From: Pseudomonadota bacterium | GTDB taxonomy: Bacteria; Pseudomonadota; Alphaproteobacteria; UBA1280; RI-95 | NCBI GenBank assembly: GCA_016125375.1 | Contig: WGLU01000007.1 | Span: 1-64,000, forward strand | Reading direction: 5' to 3' | DNA: 64,000 bases | Part shown: positions 59,116 to 64,000 of the stretch, piece after piece | Layout of the letters: each line of letters begins with the position of its first letter | Numbering within the stretch: position 1 is the stretch's first letter | Translations under genes and position numbers: made by a program | Notes under the pieces: generated by a model | Database searches by the model: none | What the model saw: only the letters and a program-made list of their open reading frames with translations | Told to the model about the DNA's origin: nothing

Positions 59116-60837
59116 ATGAAAACAATCAGTTTAATCAAGGTGGCGGTGCTGCTGCTGGCGGGGGTCCTGCCAACGGTATGCTCTGCTGGTACCTATACGC
59201 TGGAAATTGCCAAGAAAAAGGTCAACCTGACCGGTAAAACCGTAGAGAAGATGGCGATTAACGGGCAAATACCCGGCCCAACGCTTCATTTTAAGGAGGG
59301 GGAGCAGGTCACCATTCATGTGACCAATAAGATGGACGTACCAACCTCTGTCCACTGGCACGGCATGCTGGTTCCGGCAGAGATGGACGGCGTACCGGGT
59401 CTGAACGGGTTCATGGGCATTATGCCGGGTCAAACATTCACCTATACGTACACAGTCCGCCAGAACGGGACGTACTGGTACCATTCCCATTCGCAGCTTC
59501 AGGAACAGGAAGGCCTTTACGGGAGCCTGGTTGTTTCGCCCAAGGGCGAGGATCCGGTCAAAGCCGATCGGGATTACGTGGTTGTCCTGTCCGATTTTAC
59601 CGATGAGTCGGGGGATGATGTCCTTGGCCATCTGAAGGCGGACGCCGGCTACTACAACTATGCCAAGCGCACACTGGCGGACTTTTTCCACGATGTGCGT
59701 AAAAAGGGCTGGTCGGCAGCATGGGCAGACCGCAAGGCATGGGGGCAGATGCGTATGGACCCGACCGATATTGCCGATGTGAGCGGATATACGTTCCTGA
59801 TGAACGGCAAAACGCCGGACCAGAACTGGACAGGTATTTTTAAACCGGGTGAGCGGGTGCGCCTGCGGTTTATCAATGCATCCGCCATGTCGTTTTACGA
59901 TGTGTGGATACCGGGCCTGAAAATGCAGGTGGTACAGGCTGATGGCCGTGGTGTTGAACCGGTACAGGTGGATGAGTTCCGGTTTGGTGTGGCAGAAACA
60001 TACGATGTGATTGTTCAGCCGCAAGAAGAGGCGGCTTACACCATTGCCGCCGAATCGGTAGACCGCAGCGGCTTTGCCATCGGCACACTGGCCCCCCGCG
60101 AAGGGATGCATGGTCCGCAACCGGAGGCCCGTCCCCGTACGCTGCTGACGATGGCCGACATGGGCATGACGCACGACATGGATGGCATGGACATGGCGGG
60201 TATGGACATGGCGGGTATGGAAGGTATGGGCGGCATGCATGATATGCACCATATGCACGGCATGCACCATGCCATGCCGGCGCAAAAAGCGGATGATGTG
60301 GCAAGAGGGTGGGCGGACGCCTCTACCCCACAGGGGCACAAGGCCCTGAGCTACGCCGATCTGCGCTCACTGGAGCCGCAAAGCGACGTGCGTCCACCTG
60401 AAAGGGAGATCCTCGTCACGCTGGGCGGCAATATGGAGCGGTATGTGTGGACCATCAATGGCGAGAAGTTCGAGAAAATCGGCCCCATTGAGCTCAAATA
60501 CGGCGAACGAGTGCGGCTGAAGTTTGTGAACGAAACCATGATGGCGCACCCCATGCACCTGCACGGTATGTTTGTTCAGCTGGAGAACGGCCAACCGGCA
60601 GGCAGGCTGCCGGATAAACATACGATTATCGTACCGCCGGGGCAGTCGTACTCGGTCCTGTTGACGGCCGACGAACCCGGTGAGTGGGCCTTCCACTGCC
60701 ATCTGCTCTATCACATGGCCTCAGGCATGATGACGAAAGCCGTGGTTGCAAGACTCTCTGAGGATGCGGTGCCCGAAAAACTGAGGAAAAAGGTCAAGAA
60801 AACCGAAGCCGGGGAGGGACATAGCCATGCGCATTAA
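59116..60837 (+). CDS. copA: Copper-resistance multicopper oxidase CopA
   Basis: SVHWHGMLVP, YWYHSHSQLQEQEGLYG, HPMHLHGMFVQ, WAFHCHLLYHMASGMM; Met/His-rich insert. Confidence 0.95.
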   Translation: MKTISLIKVAVLLLAGVLPTVCSAGTYTLEIAKKKVNLTGKTVEKMAINGQIPGPTLHFKEGEQVTIHVTNKMDVPTSVHWHGMLVPAEMDGVPGLNGFMGIMPGQTFTYTYTVRQNGTYWYHSHSQLQEQEGLYGSLVVSPKGEDPVKADRDYVVVLSDFTDESGDDVLGHLKADAGYYNYAKRTLADFFHDVRKKGWSAAWADRKAWGQMRMDPTDIADVSGYTFLMNGKTPDQNWTGIFKPGERVRLRFINASAMSFYDVWIPGLKMQVVQADGRGVEPVQVDEFRFGVAETYDVIVQPQEEAAYTIAAESVDRSGFAIGTLAPREGMHGPQPEARPRTLLTMADMGMTHDMDGMDMAGMDMAGMEGMGGMHDMHHMHGMHHAMPAQKADDVARGWADASTPQGHKALSYADLRSLEPQSDVRPPEREILVTLGGNMERYVWTINGEKFEKIGPIELKYGERVRLKFVNETMMAHPMHLHGMFVQLENGQPAGRLPDKHTIIVPPGQSYSVLLTADEPGEWAFHCHLLYHMASGMMTKAVVARLSEDAVPEKLRKKVKKTEAGEGHSHAH

Positions 60838-61549
60838 TGTGAAGCATATCGCGTTGCTTGTTGCTGCTCTTGTTGCCGCCGCGCCTGCAAGGGCAGCGGA
60901 TGCGGACATGCCTAAACACGGTGAAAGTGGCGTGTTCCACGCGGCTACAGCGGATATAGACATCACACACGGCCGCGAAGGGAACCTCAAAACATGGGAC
61001 GCGGATGGCTGGATTGGCGGCGATGTGAACCGCCTCTGGTTGGCAAGCGAGGGGGACGTGGTCGACAGTAAGGCCACAAAAGCTGAGCTGTGGGCCATGT
61101 ACGGACGGAATGTCAGCCCGTTCTGGGACGCACAGTTAGGGGTCAGGCATGATTTTGCCCCCCGCGACACAACCTACCTTGTTGCAGGGCTGGAGGGGAT
61201 GGCACCCTACTTTTTTGAAACAAGGGTCCACCTTTTTGTGAGCGAGGAGGGTGACATCAGCGCCCGCGTCAAACAAGAGCTGGATTTACCGGTTACGCAG
61301 CGGTTGATTACACAGCCGCATCTGGAGCTGAACCTGTTTGCTCAGGATGTACCCGAGCTTGAAAAGGCGGCGGGTTTGGCCGAGGCGGAAGTGGGGTTGC
61401 AAACCCGCTACGAAATTACCCGTGAGTTTGCCCCGTATCTGGACATCAACTACACCCGCAAAGTTGGGGAAAATGCGGGCTTGGCACACCGTCATCAGGA
61501 GCCTGCGGACGACCTGACCTTGCGGTTGGGCATCCGGCTAAAGTTTTAA
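60827..61549 (+). CDS. copB: Copper-resistance outer-membrane protein CopB
   Basis: DADGWIGGDVNRLWLASEGD...LGVRHDFAPRDTTYLVAGLEGMAPYFFE...TLRLGIRLKF. Confidence 0.92.
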   Translation: MRINVKHIALLVAALVAAAPARAADADMPKHGESGVFHAATADIDITHGREGNLKTWDADGWIGGDVNRLWLASEGDVVDSKATKAELWAMYGRNVSPFWDAQLGVRHDFAPRDTTYLVAGLEGMAPYFFETRVHLFVSEEGDISARVKQELDLPVTQRLITQPHLELNLFAQDVPELEKAAGLAEAEVGLQTRYEITREFAPYLDINYTRKVGENAGLAHRHQEPADDLTLRLGIRLKF

Positions 61550-61559
61550 GAGGAGATGA

Positions 61560-61589
61560 AAAAACCGCCCTTAGCAGGGCGGTTTTTTA
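61560..61589 (+). terminator. Rho-independent terminator
   Basis: AAAAACCGCCCTTAGCAGGGCGGTTTTTT. Confidence 0.75.
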
Positions 61590-61604
61590 TGCAGTATCAG
61601 CAGG

Positions 61605-64000
61605 TTAGTCCTCTTTGGGGGCGTAGCCGCGGCGCATGGTGTTTTCGGTCACCACGCGGGGTTCCACAAAGTGGAGCAGGTAGTCGGGCCCGCCGGCCTT
61701 GGTGCCGGTGCCGGACATTTTTGCCCCGCCGAACGGTTGGCGGCCAACCAGGGCGCCGGTAACGCCGCGGTTGATGTACAGGTTGCCCACGCGGTAGGTG
61801 CGTTTGACCTGCGCAATCGTTTCCGGGTTACGGCTGAACAGGCCGCCGGTAAGGGCGTAGGCGCTGTCCATGGCCATATCCACGGCCTCGGCAACGGTGG
61901 CGGCCTTGTAGACGGCCAGTACCGGGCCAAAGACCTCTTCCTGCGTCAGGCGGCTACCTTTTTTAAGGTCAGTGAAAACGGTTGGCGGCACAAAGTTGCC
62001 CTGTGCGCCTTTGGGTGCTGCGGCCTGAGCCAGCAGTTTGCCGTCCTTTTTGCCGATGGCGATGAAACTTTCAATCTTCTCTTTCGCTTCGGCATCAATC
62101 ACGGCGTTCACGTCGAACACGGGGTTGTTGGCGGCGCCGACGCGCAGGCCGTCGACCATCTCTTTCAAACGGGCGACGAAGGGCTCGTAAGCACTGCCGA
62201 CCACAATCACGCGGGAGCAGGCCGAGCACTTCTGCCCCTGAAAACCGAAGGCGGATTTGACCACGCCCGGAACGGCCTCGTCGAGGTCGGCGTCACTGTC
62301 GACGATGATGGCGTTTTTGCCGCCCATCTCGATGACGCATTTTTTGACGTCGGTCTGACCGGGGCGGACTTTGCCCGCGGCTTCCAGAATCTTGAGGCCG
62401 ACTTCACGCGAGCCGGTAAAGGCAATCATGGCGACCTGCGGGTGCTCGACCAGCGTGGCGCCGACTTCTGCCCCGTCACCGGGGAGGAAGTGCAGCACGT
62501 CCGCGGGCACGCCAGCCTCGCGGAAAATGCGGTACATGGCCTGACCGTTGGCAGAGGTCTGCTCGGCCGGTTTGTACACCACGGGGTTGCCGGCAACCAG
62601 CGCTGCGGCCGTCATGCCGGTGCTGATGGCGAGCGGGAAGTTCCACGGTGCAATGACCGCCGCAACGCCACGCGGGTCGTAGACGGTGGTGTTTTTCTCG
62701 CCCCAGACGGACAGGGGTTGCATGCGCTCTTCCAGCGTACGGGCCTGCCACGCGTAGAAGCGCAGGAAGTCGATGGCCTCGGCAATGTCGGCGTCGGCAT
62801 GGAGCCAGTCCTTGCCGGACTCGACCACTTGCAGGGCGAACAGTTCGTCCCAGTTGGCTTCCATCAGGTCGGCGGCACGTTCCAGAATGGCGGCGCGCTT
62901 GTCAAAGCCCAGATTGCGCCAGTCGTTACGGGCGGCGTGGGCGGCTTCCACAGCTTTATCCGCATCCTTGGCAGTGGCGTAGTAGACGCTGGAGGCGGTG
63001 GTTTTGCTGTCCCACGGGCAGGCGACTTTGTGCGCCTTGTTGGGGCTCAGGGTTTTGCCGGCAATGACGGGGCGGACTTCCATCGGCATGCGGGGCAGCC
63101 AGTGGTCCAACGCTGTTTGTGCCTTCTCGCGCAGGGCAGTGTGGGAGAAGTCAAAGTCCGGCCGGTTGGTGAAGGGGCGGGTTTTCTTGTCCTTGCTGCC
63201 GGGAGCGACGGGTTCGGCCAGCAGGAGCTCGGCCGGTGCCTCGTTACGGGCGCGCATACGCAGGAACGATTGGTTGGCAGTGTTTTCCAGCAGGCGGCGC
63301 ACCAGATAGGACATGCCGGGGATGAACGCACCCACCGGGCAGTATTGGCGCACGCGGTAGCCCATGGCTTTAACGCCGTCGCGGAAGTTGTCGGCCATGC
63401 CGAACAGGGCCTGAAACTCCACATCGCCTTTGCTCAGGCCGCATTCTTCAATCGTGCTCAGGGCAACGGCAAGGCTGCGGGCGTTGTGGCTGCCGATGCA
63501 GGGGCGCACGGTCGGGAACGCCTTGATGAGTTTTTTGGTGAGTTTTTCGTAATTGATGTCGGTCTCTTCCTTAAAGTCGAAGACCGGGCACGGCCAGCCG
63601 CGTTGCTCGGCATTGGCTTGTTCGAAATCCCAGTAGGCGCCTTTGACGAGGCGAATGGAGAACGGTGTACCGCGCTGTTTGGCGAAGGCGAGCAGATCGT
63701 CCAAAATGCTTTCGCTGCTCTTGAGGTAGGCCTGCACCACAATGCCCACGTGCGGCCAGTTTTTGTATTTGTCGCTCATCAGCACGCGTTTGAAAACGGC
63801 CAGCGTGATGGGCACCAGTTGGAACTGCTCGGTATCCACGTGGATGTAGCAGCCATGTTCCATGGCGGTATCCAGCAGGGCGCCGAAGCGCTCGGACAGA
63901 ATGTCCACGGTTTTATCGTGGGCGGCGATATCCATGTGCTCGTACAGGGCAGACAGCTTGATGGACACGTTGGCGCGCATGATGGGGCCAATAGCGTCCG
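61605..64000 (-). CDS. putA: Bifunctional proline dehydrogenase / P5C dehydrogenase (PutA-type), N-terminus cut off by window edge
   Basis: PRODH segment (SIKLSALYEH...RLVKGAYWDFE) followed by ALDH (APWNFPLAISTGM...GFQGQKCSACSRVI). The frame stays open through 64000 (DAIGPI before the ORF-track Met). Confidence 0.93.
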   Translation of the reverse strand, partial: DAIGPIMRANVSIKLSALYEHMDIAAHDKTVDILSERFGALLDTAMEHGCYIHVDTEQFQLVPITLAVFKRVLMSDKYKNWPHVGIVVQAYLKSSESILDDLLAFAKQRGTPFSIRLVKGAYWDFEQANAEQRGWPCPVFDFKEETDINYEKLTKKLIKAFPTVRPCIGSHNARSLAVALSTIEECGLSKGDVEFQALFGMADNFRDGVKAMGYRVRQYCPVGAFIPGMSYLVRRLLENTANQSFLRMRARNEAPAELLLAEPVAPGSKDKKTRPFTNRPDFDFSHTALREKAQTALDHWLPRMPMEVRPVIAGKTLSPNKAHKVACPWDSKTTASSVYYATAKDADKAVEAAHAARNDWRNLGFDKRAAILERAADLMEANWDELFALQVVESGKDWLHADADIAEAIDFLRFYAWQARTLEERMQPLSVWGEKNTTVYDPRGVAAVIAPWNFPLAISTGMTAAALVAGNPVVYKPAEQTSANGQAMYRIFREAGVPADVLHFLPGDGAEVGATLVEHPQVAMIAFTGSREVGLKILEAAGKVRPGQTDVKKCVIEMGGKNAIIVDSDADLDEAVPGVVKSAFGFQGQKCSACSRVIVVGSAYEPFVARLKEMVDGLRVGAANNPVFDVNAVIDAEAKEKIESFIAIGKKDGKLLAQAAAPKGAQGNFVPPTVFTDLKKGSRLTQEEVFGPVLAVYKAATVAEAVDMAMDSAYALTGGLFSRNPETIAQVKRTYRVGNLYINRGVTGALVGRQPFGGAKMSGTGTKAGGPDYLLHFVEPRVVTENTMRRGYAPKED

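Overview
Alphaproteobacterial-looking chromosomal window; species not identified. Positions 1 to ~6.1 kb are an accessory region: two homologous tyrosine integrases (the first runs off the left edge and is missing from the ORF track), each beside a 3' tRNA(CAT) fragment that starts at the anticodon loop CTCATAA. Each integrase has a TGGYACA-N4-TGGYACA repeat pair ending exactly 120 nt before its core. Between the integrases lies a three-gene minus-strand operon (wHTH-like regulator, AbiEii-like nucleotidyltransferase, CoiA/PD-(D/E)XK-like protein), which is the best candidate here for an undescribed defence or toxin-antitoxin type system. From ~6.1 kb on is host backbone: a zinc-uptake-like cluster without an ATPase gene, a porin, an MCP, secreted orphans, tRNA-Ser(GGA), rnpB, a complete dcw cluster (mraZ to ftsZ, with lpxC), phaC, two glpX-type FBPases, glmS, glmU, a copper operon, and a proline dehydrogenase/P5C dehydrogenase cut by the right edge. 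Non-coding signals of note: interleaved inverted repeats before a porin, two opposed MraZ-box-like arrays, and an unassigned structured-RNA candidate near 18.4 kb. All family names come from reading translations by eye; no searches were run.
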